NCBI GenBank assembly: GCA_015654475.1 | Contig: JAATGV010000009.1 | Coordinates: 56,714-120,713 of the forward strand | Length of the DNA stretch: 64,000 bases | Reading direction: 5' to 3' | From: Actinomycetales bacterium | GTDB taxonomy: Bacteria; Actinomycetota; Actinomycetes; Actinomycetales; Microbacteriaceae | Shown: one piece after another, positions 44,901 to 53,238 of the stretch | How the letters are laid out: each line of letters begins with the position of its first letter | Position numbering within the stretch: position 1 is the stretch's first letter | The notes under the pieces: generated by a model | The model's database searches: none | Told to the model about the DNA's origin: nothing | What the model saw: only the letters and a program-made list of their open reading frames with translations | Made by a program: the position numbers and the translations under genes

Positions 44901-45835
44901 CGCAGACCTCAGATTGGTCGACACTCGACGCATCCGCGTTGGCGGATCGCCTGCAGAACATCCCTGGCTGGCCATGGAAGAGCAGGGCCATCACCCTCAC
45001 CGAGATCTCGGGCGGGCTCAACAACGGCAACTGGCGACTCGTGGTCGATGACGGAACGTCGCACTTCGTCAAGGTTCCCGGAGCCGGCACCGAGGCTTTT
45101 GTCGACCGGGAGCTCACGGTTGCCGCCTCTCGCTGTGCCGCCTCCGTCGGAGTCGGACCGCAATGCACGTTCTACGATTCGGCATCCGGCATCACCGTGG
45201 ACGAATACCTTGACGGCTACGTCAGCCTCACCGAACATGAGCTCGCCACCACGGACGCCGTCGTCGATGTCGTGAAGATGTACCGCACGCTGCACCGCGC
45301 ACCGTTGCTTCCCAAGACCCGAACCGTGATTGACGAGATCGACCAGGCGCTCGATTCTCTGCGCGAGCGCGGCTTCGAGATTCCTGGGTGGATGTCAGAG
45401 CCCTTCGCCGAATGGAATCGTGCGGCCTCGGCGCTCCGGGCATCGGGCATCGACCTCGCTCCATGCCACAACGATCCCAACTTCACGAACATGATGGTGA
45501 AACCGGGTGCGCCGATGCGTCTGGTCGACTACGAGTTCGCAGCCAACAACGATCCCGCATACGACGTATTGGGGATGCTCGGCTTCTACCCCGTCCCAGA
45601 GCGCACCAAGATAGCGCTCATCGAAGAGTACTTCGGCCGCTATGAATACCGCTACGAAGCCCGCATGCGCGTCATGACTTTGGCGATCCTGATGCGGTTC
45701 GGCCTCTGGGCATTGAGCCAAGCGCTCGAGCGCGACGCCGACTACGACTATGCCCGCTACGGCCTCGTCTACTTCGTCAATGCCAAGGCCCTCTATCGGG
45801 ACCCACGCTGGGACTCGTGGCTCCACGCACTTTGA
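44897..45835 (+). CDS. LicA-like phosphotransferase (choline/ethanolamine-kinase family)
   Basis: A 312-residue ATP-dependent small-molecule kinase. The N-terminal lobe has ISGGLNNGNWRLVVDDGTSH and PGAGTEAFVDRELTV, a typical LicA opening. The catalytic loop is CHNDPNFTN (His191, Asp193, Asn198) and the Mg-binding motif LVDYEFA (Asp211, Glu213), both intact. The family phosphorylates choline, ethanolamine or related amino-alcohols; the substrate here is unknown. GGAAGGAGCGGGC precedes ATG 44897, which overlaps the pseudokinase stop. Its place after esterase and amidase genes suggests that it traps or activates the amino-alcohol part of a hydrolysed ester or amide. Confidence 0.88.
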   Translation: MTQTSDWSTLDASALADRLQNIPGWPWKSRAITLTEISGGLNNGNWRLVVDDGTSHFVKVPGAGTEAFVDRELTVAASRCAASVGVGPQCTFYDSASGITVDEYLDGYVSLTEHELATTDAVVDVVKMYRTLHRAPLLPKTRTVIDEIDQALDSLRERGFEIPGWMSEPFAEWNRAASALRASGIDLAPCHNDPNFTNMMVKPGAPMRLVDYEFAANNDPAYDVLGMLGFYPVPERTKIALIEEYFGRYEYRYEARMRVMTLAILMRFGLWALSQALERDADYDYARYGLVYFVNAKALYRDPRWDSWLHAL

Positions 45836-45879
45836 TCCGGTCCCATCCGCCGCTCACCATCACTATCGAGGAGCCCGCC

Positions 45880-46317
45880 ATGTCTGATGAGCTGTTGCAC
45901 CGAAACCCCGAGTCCATGGTTCCGGCCGACGCCGGTTTCAGCCACGCGGTCGAAGTGCCACCGAGTAGTCGTCTTCTCGTGACCACCGGCCAGGCCGGGT
46001 GGACAAAGGACGGCACCATCCCCGACGACGTCAATCAGCAGTGCCGAATCGCTTTCGAGAATATCGGCCGGCTGCTCTCCGATGCCGAGATGACCACCGA
46101 GCACCTGGTCAAGTTGACCGCATACCTGAGAGACCCCTCCGTGGTCGAACCATACCGCCTCGCCCGCGACGCATTTCTCAATGGGTCCCGCCCTGCATCC
46201 ACCGTCATCGTCGTTGCCGGATTCGCTATTACTGGCATGGCGATCGAGGTGGAGGCGCTCGCCGCTGCCCCTGTGCTTGGCAAGCGGAGGGAATCATCGC
46301 TCGATGGGGTTGTTTAA
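45880..46317 (+). CDS. RidA-family (YjgF/UK114) enamine/imine deaminase
   Basis: A 145-residue protein of the RidA superfamily, which hydrolyses reactive enamines/imines released by PLP enzymes or by amide catabolism. Family marks are LLVTTGQAGWTKDGTIPDD, AFENIGRLLSDAEMTTEHLV, the conserved Arg in GSRPASTVIVV and EVEALAA at the C-terminus. ATG 45880 follows GAGGAG by eight bases. It is the last gene of the plus-strand series after the kinase pair (44-bp gap). Similar RidA proteins appear in pyrimidine, carbamate and amide degradation clusters, so a clean-up role in the same pathway is likely. Confidence 0.9.
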   Translation: MSDELLHRNPESMVPADAGFSHAVEVPPSSRLLVTTGQAGWTKDGTIPDDVNQQCRIAFENIGRLLSDAEMTTEHLVKLTAYLRDPSVVEPYRLARDAFLNGSRPASTVIVVAGFAITGMAIEVEALAAAPVLGKRRESSLDGVV

Positions 46318-46374
46318 CAGAAAGGTAGGTAGGCTGGTAGGCGGTTTCAATTTCTGTTGACAAAGGATTCATGC

Positions 46375-47808
46375 ATGTCTGGCAAGGCAAATATCGGTGT
46401 CGTCGGCCTCGGGGTCATGGGCAGCAACTTGGCCCGCAACCTCGCGCACCACGGCCACACCGTAGCGGTATACAACCGATCGGCTCCCGCGACTGAGCGG
46501 CTGATTCGCGATCACGGCAGCGAGGGAGAATTCATCCCCTCGACAACAATCGCAGACTTCGTGGCTTCTCTCGAAAAGCCTCGCACAGCGATCCTGCTTG
46601 TCAAGGCAGGCGAGGCGACGGATGCAACCATCAAGCTTCTTGCCGACGAGATGGAAGAGGGCGACATCATCGTCGACGGCGGCAACTCGCTGTTCACAGA
46701 CACGATTCGCCGTGAACGCGAGATCCGGGAACGCGGCCTGCACTTCGTCGGTGCCGGGGTTTCGGGTGGCGAGGTCGGTGCGCTTGAGGGCCCATCGATC
46801 ATGCCGGGTGGCACTGCGGAGTCTTATCGCACTCTCGGCCCCATTCTCGAATCGATCGCCGCCAAGGTCGACGGCGTGCCGTGCGTCACCCACATCGGCA
46901 CCGATGGGGCAGGTCACTTCGTCAAGATGGTGCACAACGGTATCGAATACGCCGACATGCAGTTGATCGCAGAGAGCTACGATCTTTTGCGCCGTGGCGC
47001 CGGACTTGAGCCGGCCGAGATCGCCGACATCTTCGACGAATGGAATCGTGGCGAGCTCAACTCATACCTCGTCGAGATCACCGCAGAGGTGCTTCGCCAG
47101 GTGGATGCGAAAACAGGTCGGCCATTTGTCGACGTCGTCGTCGACCAGGCGGGCATGAAGGGCACCGGGACGTGGACAGTGCAGACGGCCTTGCAGCTCG
47201 GGGTGCCCGTCACGGGCATTTCGGAGGCCGTGTTTTCTCGCGCCCTTTCCTCGCAGCCAGCACAGAGAGCGGCCGCCGGGAGCCTGCGCGGACCAGATGG
47301 CAGCCTCCCGATCACTGACAAGGATGCGTTCGTCGAGGCTGTTCGACGCGCGCTTTACGCGTCGAAAATCGTGGCTTATGCTCAAGGATTCGATGAGATC
47401 GCCTTCGGTGCCGAGGAGTACGGCTGGGACATCGATCTTGCCGCGGTCGCCCGGATCTGGCGTGGCGGCTGCATCATTCGTGCGATCTTCTTGAACCGCA
47501 TCACCGACGCGTACAGTGGTCGCACCAAGCCGGTGTCGATGCTGCTTGACGACTATTTCACGAAGGCCATCGACGGCGCACAAGACGCATGGCGCCGCGT
47601 CGTCGCCAACGCAACGCTGGTTGGCATCCCCGTCCCCGCATTCTCGAGTTCGCTCGCCTACTACGACGGCCTGCGCGCCGAGCGCCTGCCTGCATCGCTG
47701 ATCCAGGCACAACGCGACTACTTCGGCGCTCACACATATCAGCGCATCGATATGGCCGGCACCTTCCACACCCTGTGGTCGGGCGACCGCACTGAGATCG
47801 AGGCGTAA
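46375..47808 (+). CDS. gnd: 6-phosphogluconate dehydrogenase (decarboxylating)
   Basis: A 477-residue enzyme that oxidises 6-phosphogluconate to ribulose-5-phosphate and CO2 with NADP, in the pentose phosphate pathway. Rossmann fingerprint IGVVGLGVMGSNLARNLAHHG with VYNRSAPATERL, substrate motifs VDGGNSLFTDTIRRE and VGAGVSGGEVGALEGPSIMPG in part, GAGHFVKMVHNGIEY with catalytic Lys, DQAGMKGTGTWTVQ and the C-terminal YQRIDMAGTFHTLW. The motifs and length are complete. ATG 46375 has AAAGGA seven bases upstream. It follows the RidA gene by 57 bases but is a core gene, and a strong hairpin ends its transcript. Confidence 0.97.
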   Translation: MSGKANIGVVGLGVMGSNLARNLAHHGHTVAVYNRSAPATERLIRDHGSEGEFIPSTTIADFVASLEKPRTAILLVKAGEATDATIKLLADEMEEGDIIVDGGNSLFTDTIRREREIRERGLHFVGAGVSGGEVGALEGPSIMPGGTAESYRTLGPILESIAAKVDGVPCVTHIGTDGAGHFVKMVHNGIEYADMQLIAESYDLLRRGAGLEPAEIADIFDEWNRGELNSYLVEITAEVLRQVDAKTGRPFVDVVVDQAGMKGTGTWTVQTALQLGVPVTGISEAVFSRALSSQPAQRAAAGSLRGPDGSLPITDKDAFVEAVRRALYASKIVAYAQGFDEIAFGAEEYGWDIDLAAVARIWRGGCIIRAIFLNRITDAYSGRTKPVSMLLDDYFTKAIDGAQDAWRRVVANATLVGIPVPAFSSSLAYYDGLRAERLPASLIQAQRDYFGAHTYQRIDMAGTFHTLWSGDRTEIEA

Positions 47809-47831
47809 TACGCGCTCCGCTTTCTAGACGC

Positions 47832-47867
47832 GTGTGGGGTCCAACCAGTTCTGGTTGGACCCCACAC
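47832..47867. terminator. 17-bp perfect hairpin terminator
   Basis: GTGTGGGGTCCAACCAG (47832-47848) is followed by TT and its exact reverse complement (47851-47867). There is no long T-run on either side, but the stem is very stable and symmetrical, and it lies between the convergent gnd and pilO genes. It can therefore act as a bidirectional terminator. Confidence 0.8.
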
Positions 47868-47958
47868 TGCGTTCACTCCGCACAATTTCTGTGCCGGTTT
47901 TTGTGACACACCGCCTTCACGCCCACATTCGTGCGGGTGGAGGGGCAGCGGGCCTGCT

Positions 47959-48669
47959 CTAATGTGAACCGGAGAAGACGAAGATCAATGCGTCGACGGT
48001 GATCGTGTACGGCTCTTGCGACGTGGATCCGGAGGACATCTCCACCGTCCACATGTTGATGTCGACGAGTCGGGTCGATTGCCGTAGCTCGTTGACAAAC
48101 GTGACCGCGCTGTCGGTGTCGGGGCTTCCAAGAGTGATGGTGATGGGGATCTGCGCGAAGCCTTTGGCCGCCCACTGTGCGGCATCGCCCGGAACCGCCA
48201 CCTGGGCCTGTCCCGTATCTGCGCTCGGGGTTGCCGACGCCGTGGCGCTCGCCTGCGCCGATTCAGACGCTGAGGCCGACGGTGCCGTCGTCGCCTGGGC
48301 CTGGATGGCGCTGTTGACTCCGGTGTATGCCGACTGTCCGCTCTGATCCAAGGTCTCTGGGGTGACGCCCGCGGTGTCTGCGGCTACGCTTATCGCGCGC
48401 ACGATGTCTTGGAACTGTTCTAGCTCTGGAACACCCTCGTGCTGGCGAGCGAGTTCCGCCTCAAGCGAGTCGGTCTCGCCCATCTTTCCCTGCAACGAGG
48501 CAATCTCGGCGTTGACGCTCGCCACCGTGTCGAGTGCCGATGCTTCAAGCTTGCCGTTCTGCAACGCCTGCGATGCCATCGGCAAGGCACCGAGAACGAG
48601 CCCGATGGCCAAGATACCGAAGGCAACAACGACGCCGGCAATCTGTATCAGTCTGGTTTGTGGGGTCAA
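47959..48669 (-). CDS. PilO-like type IV pilus assembly protein
   Basis: A 236-residue protein with a short cytoplasmic N-terminus, one membrane helix (IAGVVVAFGILAIGLVLGAL), a coiled coil (TVASVNAEIASLQGKMGETD, EAELARQHEGVPELEQFQDI) and an alpha/beta C-terminal domain. This layout and its position after pilM and pilN are typical of PilO. A 30-residue Ala/Ser/Thr-rich insertion (PSASASESAQASATASATPS) lies near residue 145, possibly a flexible linker. The start is TTG 48669, overlapping the pilN stop. The upstream frame to 48978 is antisense to pilN and not homologous. Confidence 0.8.
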   Translation of the reverse strand: MTPQTRLIQIAGVVVAFGILAIGLVLGALPMASQALQNGKLEASALDTVASVNAEIASLQGKMGETDSLEAELARQHEGVPELEQFQDIVRAISVAADTAGVTPETLDQSGQSAYTGVNSAIQAQATTAPSASASESAQASATASATPSADTGQAQVAVPGDAAQWAAKGFAQIPITITLGSPDTDSAVTFVNELRQSTRLVDINMWTVEMSSGSTSQEPYTITVDALIFVFSGSH

Positions 48670-49406
48670 TTGCTCGCCGCCTCTGTTGCATAAGCAAAGG
48701 TGTAATAGGACTGGTTCACTGTGACGACGACTCGGTAGCTGTATTTCTTGCCAGAACTGGCAGTTGCATGAATGTAGTCGAAGTTCCCGGTCAAATAGCC
48801 CGGAATCCCGCTTACGGCGGCCAGCACCCTTGCAGGGTCGAGCCACACGTCGGAGCCACCGATAAACTCCACCGTTGTCCCTGTAGCGGTCGTGGGATCG
48901 CCGCCGCTTGCCGCGGTGGTGAATGTGAGGTTCTCCACCGTAGAGCCGTCGGGAATCTGGGCTTTGACAGCTTTCCACAGCTTCGCCCAGTCCGTGTCTG
49001 TATCCATCGCGTATGCCTCAAACCCGGACATCGAGTCGACCTTCGCAATCAGCGCACTGAGGCCGGCGAACTCGCTCCGCTGATCTTGCTGCCGCGCCAC
49101 TGATCGGTTCGCCTCGTCGAGCGACAGTTGCGATGACCACATGAGGTAGTACGCCCCGCCATTGACCGCTGCCGTCACGGCAAGGGTAATGGCAAGCCAG
49201 ATGGCGACTGCTCCGATGCTCCGCTTGACCGCGTGCCGACGAATCTCCGATTGCGGCATCAGGTCGACGCGAGGGGGAAGCCCGAACACGATGCCGTTTC
49301 GGGACTTGTTCTTCGAGCCCTTGGCTGGCCGACGTTTTGCTTTTCGCTTGTCCTGATCTTTGTGCGAACGTTTGCCGTCGGCGAAGTTCTCCGGATCGTC
49401 TGTCAT
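48666..49406 (-). CDS. PilN-like type IV pilus assembly protein
   Basis: A 246-residue protein. Its cytoplasmic N-terminus is basic (KRKAKRRPAKGSKNKSRNG) and carries the PilM-binding stretch VDLMPQSEIRRHAVKR (canonical NLLP/INLLP variant). One membrane helix follows at about 64-88 (AIWLAITLAVTAAVNGGAYYLM), then a coiled coil and a C-terminal alpha/beta domain with a stretch ENLTFTTAASGGDPTTATG. It links PilM on the cytoplasmic face to PilO outside. It overlaps pilM by 4 bases and pilO by 4 bases, so the three are coupled. Confidence 0.82.
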   Translation of the reverse strand: MTDDPENFADGKRSHKDQDKRKAKRRPAKGSKNKSRNGIVFGLPPRVDLMPQSEIRRHAVKRSIGAVAIWLAITLAVTAAVNGGAYYLMWSSQLSLDEANRSVARQQDQRSEFAGLSALIAKVDSMSGFEAYAMDTDTDWAKLWKAVKAQIPDGSTVENLTFTTAASGGDPTTATGTTVEFIGGSDVWLDPARVLAAVSGIPGYLTGNFDYIHATASSGKKYSYRVVVTVNQSYYTFAYATEAASN

Positions 49407-50452
49407 CGACTCTCCCCCATCGCCAACCCGATCGGCATGGCGAACCGAATCGCCTGAGCATCCAGGAAGGGCTCCTTGAGCCGACGCGAAACAACAAGTC
49501 CCGCGGTCGGGCGCAACAGTTCAACGCGTTGCCCTGTAACGGTCTCGATACCCTCGGCGAGCATCGGCAGACGCGCCGCCGATCCAGAGAGCACAACGCC
49601 GTGCCAGGGGCTGGTTCCCTCTTTCGCGTTGTAGTAATCGCCAGTGCCCTTGATTCTTGCGGCGAGTTCTGTAATCGGCTGACGGATGCTTTCCAGTCGG
49701 GCGAGTTCCTGAGGGGCGAGGTCAGCAATGGATCCGCGAACATGAATGCCGCGCGCGGACTGCAGGTCGATTCCGAATGTCTCTGCAAGTGCCGCGACGA
49801 TGGTGTCACCGCAGATAGGAATCATACGGACGAACTGGGGAATCTTGTTGAGGATGACGACGACATTGGTCGAGTTCGCTCCGACGTTTACCGCGAGATA
49901 GGGCGCGTCTTGCGACACAGTCCGGGTGACGACCCGAGTCAGGGCGAATGGCAGCAGGTCGACCGAATCCACTTTAAGATGAGCGCCCTTGACGGTCGCC
50001 ACGATGCCCTCGACCATCTCTGCGATGACCGCGACAAGCAGCCCTTCGACCGCGACTTCGGCATTTGCCAGCACCGTCTCTCGAAGGGGGTAGAAGTCGA
50101 TGATTGCCTGTTCGGGTGGCACAGGCAGAAGGTCGCCGATCTGATATGGCAACGCCCGCTTGATCTGCGCGAGGGGAAGGTCTGGTGCCGAAACCTCTCG
50201 GACAATGACTCGCCTGTTGCCCACCCCGAGGGCAACCTTCTTCGTAGTGAAGCCCGCCTGGGTCCATAGCTTGCGCAACGCGAGCACTGCGGCGTCACGA
50301 TCGACGATCTCGCTGTCTTTGGCAATACCTGGAGGAATCGCGACTTCTCCGTGTGCGGTGACGACGGGAGTCTTCGACTTGAGCCGGGACAGTTGAACCC
50401 CTCGTATCCCAGACTCGGTAATCACGAGGCCGACAACGCTATCGTCTGACAT
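49403..50452 (-). CDS. pilM: PilM-like actin-fold type IV pilus assembly protein
   Basis: A 349-residue cytoplasmic protein with the actin-like fold. The phosphate-1 region is VVGLVITESGIRGVQLSR, connect-1-like elements lie in AVNVGANSTNVVVIL, and the adenosine region is VVLSGSAARLPMLAEGIETV. PRVTVRE-type RRVIVREVSAPDLPLAQIKR is typical of PilM. PilM anchors the PilN/PilO complex to the cytoplasmic side. GGAGGGG lies upstream of ATG 50452. The 80-bp gap to the prepilin peptidase gene contains a TATATT stretch that may be a promoter. Confidence 0.85.
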   Translation of the reverse strand: MSDDSVVGLVITESGIRGVQLSRLKSKTPVVTAHGEVAIPPGIAKDSEIVDRDAAVLALRKLWTQAGFTTKKVALGVGNRRVIVREVSAPDLPLAQIKRALPYQIGDLLPVPPEQAIIDFYPLRETVLANAEVAVEGLLVAVIAEMVEGIVATVKGAHLKVDSVDLLPFALTRVVTRTVSQDAPYLAVNVGANSTNVVVILNKIPQFVRMIPICGDTIVAALAETFGIDLQSARGIHVRGSIADLAPQELARLESIRQPITELAARIKGTGDYYNAKEGTSPWHGVVLSGSAARLPMLAEGIETVTGQRVELLRPTAGLVVSRRLKEPFLDAQAIRFAMPIGLAMGESR

Positions 50453-50532
50453 CGGCCCGAGAAATCCCCTCCTGCTGCAGCGACCGAATCATCAACCGCT
50501 ATCACACAATATATGAAACCTATCTTCACCCG

Positions 50533-51366
50533 TCACACTAGCCCATACAGGCGCGATATCCCTTCCAGTACCGGCTGCGACACGAATATTGCCACCCAAG
50601 CTCCCAGAAGCATGAATGGACCAAAAGGAATTGCACTCTTTGCTGTGCCGCGTCGGCTCAGAATCAATGCAATTCCCCAGATTCCTCCACCGAGAAAACC
50701 AGCGAATGCGCCAATAAACAATTGCGGCCAACTGAGCCAGCCAAGTGCGAGCCCGAGAACACCAGCCAGCTTGACGTCGCCCGCACCCATTCCGCCCGGT
50801 TTGAGAAGCATCAGGATCAGGTAGAAGCCACCGAGCACGAGCATTCCGAGCCCGGCACGGCCAAGGCTGCCAAAGTCACCAGAGAGCATCGAAGAGATCG
50901 TCAGTCCGAGCGCGATCACCACATAACTCGGCACAACGATGGTGTCGGGCAACCGCCGCCAGCGGGCATCGATGACGGCGAGAGCGATGCTGATCGAGAC
51001 CAGGTAAAGATAGGTGAGCCCCTCGACCAGCCGGGCACTCGAGATGGGAAACCGCGCCACCATGATCCATGTGACGGAAACCCAGGCGAGAGCCGTGAAC
51101 GCTTCGACGAGCGGATATTGCACGCTGATGGGGGTGGCACAGCACCGCGACCGGCCGCGCAATGCGAGCCACGAGACCACCGGGATGTTCTGATACCACT
51201 TGATGGGTTTGCCACAGTGCGGGCAATGGCTTGGGGTGAGCAACGATTCGCCTGCCGGCACTCGGTAGATGACGACGTTGAGAAACGAGCCAACAACGAG
51301 ACCAAGCACTGCCGCCAAAACGAGCAGCGGCACGCTCCAGTCTGTTGCTGCGATTGACTCATTCAT
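50533..51366 (-). CDS. Prepilin leader peptidase / N-methyltransferase (A24 family)
   Basis: A 277-residue integral membrane aspartic peptidase that cleaves type III leader peptides of prepilins and methylates the new N-terminus. The cytoplasmic loop has the paired cysteines CPHCGKPIKWYQNIPVVSW and RSRCCATPIS (Cys48, Cys51, Cys75, Cys76) of the methyltransferase region. Catalytic Asp133 is in VIDARWRRLPD and Asp197 in GGMGAGDVKLAG. Seven or eight membrane segments are predicted. It lies between the minor pilin and pilM genes of this cluster. Confidence 0.93.
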   Translation of the reverse strand: MNESIAATDWSVPLLVLAAVLGLVVGSFLNVVIYRVPAGESLLTPSHCPHCGKPIKWYQNIPVVSWLALRGRSRCCATPISVQYPLVEAFTALAWVSVTWIMVARFPISSARLVEGLTYLYLVSISIALAVIDARWRRLPDTIVVPSYVVIALGLTISSMLSGDFGSLGRAGLGMLVLGGFYLILMLLKPGGMGAGDVKLAGVLGLALGWLSWPQLFIGAFAGFLGGGIWGIALILSRRGTAKSAIPFGPFMLLGAWVAIFVSQPVLEGISRLYGLV

Positions 51367-51384
51367 CGAATCGTGGATGCGCGG

Positions 51385-53238
51385 CTAGTGGACCTGGCGC
51401 TGGGCGAGCACCGTTGTGCCGAGTGTGCCGCCGGAGCTGCCCGAACCGGACGATCCGCTGCCTGTTCCGGTGATCAGGCCGGGCACTGTGACGAGGGTGA
51501 AGTTGAGCTGACCGTCGCCGCCGCCGAAGCTGACGCCCGACGCGTAGATCTGCCCGTTGATGACGTGGCCCTGCCCGACGAACACGCCACAGGGGTCGTA
51601 CACGAAACCGCTGATTGTGCTTCCCATCACAAAAGAGTAGAGGCTTGTCGTGTGCCGATATGTGCAGGTGGGTGAGTTGTCAGCAACCGGGTCGGGACGG
51701 ATGATGTTGAAAATGTGTGCTGCGCCATCGGATGCGGTGACGGATGCACCCTGAAAGCTGACCTCGTAGTTCTTCTGCGGAAGGATGATGGAGACGTTCG
51801 TCTTGATTTTCATCGCAAGCCCATAAAACTTGAGATCAGTGCAGTCTCGAGCATCGAGCACTGTCGGCGACGAGTATCCGGCGAGTTGCGCCACAAAACT
51901 TGCATCGCCCTGATAGTTGCAGGTTCCCGTGAGCTTGACGACTCCGTAGCCGGAATTCACCCAGGTCGTCTGAGTGAAGGCATAGTCGATCCAGGTGAAT
52001 CCGGCGGAGATGCGTGCCGGGGTCGTCACCGAGGGTGCCGCCACAGTGAAGGGTGCGGAGTTGTATGTCTTGGTCCCGTTGACGCTTGGACCGGAGTTCC
52101 AGGTGTTCGGCGAGGTGAGCAACGCGAGGTTGCCTGTGATCGTGGTATCTGGCGCGACCGAACTCTGCGTAGAACTGGCCGCGGCAACGTTGCCGTACAC
52201 CTTCGACGCCTGGAACTGCGAAAAGTACCCGGCGATGGTGAGGTCGGCCGATGATGTATCCGAGCCGATCGTGCCGGCGTAGATGCCCGCCGGCGCGGTG
52301 GACGAACTGGTTACCGACCCCCTGACGACGCCCGAGTTGATGCTCAACGCGCCGGCGACGCTTACTGCACCGCTGACGGTGCCCGATTGCAGGGTGAAGG
52401 TGCCAAGGCCGCTGACGGATCCTGCCACGGTTGCGCTGTTGTTGACGACGATGTTTCCCTTGGCCGAGATCGATCCGCCGATCTTCGAGTTGTTGTTCAT
52501 CGTCACGTTACCGCCGGCGTACACGTCCCCACCGATGCGAGTGTTGCTGTCGAGGTTGACGTAGCCAGATGCATACACGTCGCCGGCGACGCTGCAGCTG
52601 TTGGTGAGGTAGGCGTTGCCGTTGACGACATACACGCTGCCGTCGACCACTTGGCCGCTGACTGCACAGGTGTAGTCGCCTGATCCGACGGTGATGTCGC
52701 CACCGGAGTTGTTGATGGTCTGGCTACCGGAAGAGATCGAAAGCGCGCCTGAGGTCGAGATCATCCCGATAGTGTTGGCGCTCGACACAGGCGACCATGA
52801 GAACGCCGAATTGATGGTCCTGGTTGTGCCGTCTTTGGCGGTTCCTGTGGAGTGCACCACCACGAAGGTCGTTGTCGAAGTCGGGCAGGCGGGGCTGGTC
52901 AAGTCGGTTGTCGCGGCATCGGCCGATGCGGCTGTCGACGCGTATATGCTCCACGAATAGTTTTGCCCTGTCGCCGCATCCACGACGCCTGCCCCACTGG
53001 TCGTCGTGCACCCGGAGGCGACAAGGGTGGCGAGAACGCTGTCTCGCCCCGCCTCGGCGGCGGCGTTCGCCTGCACGAGACTGTTCTGGTTGACAGTGAA
53101 CCGCGTGGTGTTCACGCTCAGTGCCGCGACAGTGGCGACGACAACCACTCCGAGCAACATTGCGGCAATCACGGTGACGAGCGCCGCGCCGCTGTCGTCT
53201 CGACGCAGCCGTCTGGCAATCATCGTGTTCAAAAACAT
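51385..53238 (-). CDS. Large PilX/GspK-like minor pilin with bactofilin-like beta-helix
   Basis: A 617-residue surface protein. The N-terminus RRDDSGAALVTVIAAMLLG has a prepilin cleavage site Gly17/Ala18 and a hydrophobic helix, but Thr instead of Glu at position 5 of the mature chain, as in the tip-capping GspK/PilX class. Residues about 200-310 contain repeats of 17-18 residues (GDVYASGYVNLDSNTRIGG, DVYAGGNVTMNNNSKIGG, SISAKGNIVVNNSATVAG, SVSGLGTFTLQSGTVSG) resembling a bactofilin/right-handed beta-helix. The C-terminus has cysteines that may form disulfides and a Gly/Ser linker. It is probably a tip or adhesive minor pilin. It overlaps the previous gene by 10 bases. Confidence 0.75.
   Translation of the reverse strand: MFLNTMIARRLRRDDSGAALVTVIAAMLLGVVVVATVAALSVNTTRFTVNQNSLVQANAAAEAGRDSVLATLVASGCTTTSGAGVVDAATGQNYSWSIYASTAASADAATTDLTSPACPTSTTTFVVVHSTGTAKDGTTRTINSAFSWSPVSSANTIGMISTSGALSISSGSQTINNSGGDITVGSGDYTCAVSGQVVDGSVYVVNGNAYLTNSCSVAGDVYASGYVNLDSNTRIGGDVYAGGNVTMNNNSKIGGSISAKGNIVVNNSATVAGSVSGLGTFTLQSGTVSGAVSVAGALSINSGVVRGSVTSSSTAPAGIYAGTIGSDTSSADLTIAGYFSQFQASKVYGNVAAASSTQSSVAPDTTITGNLALLTSPNTWNSGPSVNGTKTYNSAPFTVAAPSVTTPARISAGFTWIDYAFTQTTWVNSGYGVVKLTGTCNYQGDASFVAQLAGYSSPTVLDARDCTDLKFYGLAMKIKTNVSIILPQKNYEVSFQGASVTASDGAAHIFNIIRPDPVADNSPTCTYRHTTSLYSFVMGSTISGFVYDPCGVFVGQGHVINGQIYASGVSFGGGDGQLNFTLVTVPGLITGTGSGSSGSGSSGGTLGTTVLAQRQVH

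Noticed and set aside
48670..48978. Upstream extension of the PilO frame
   Set aside because: It is antisense to the end of pilN and composed of Arg/His-rich non-homologous sequence; the TTG start overlapping the pilN stop is better.
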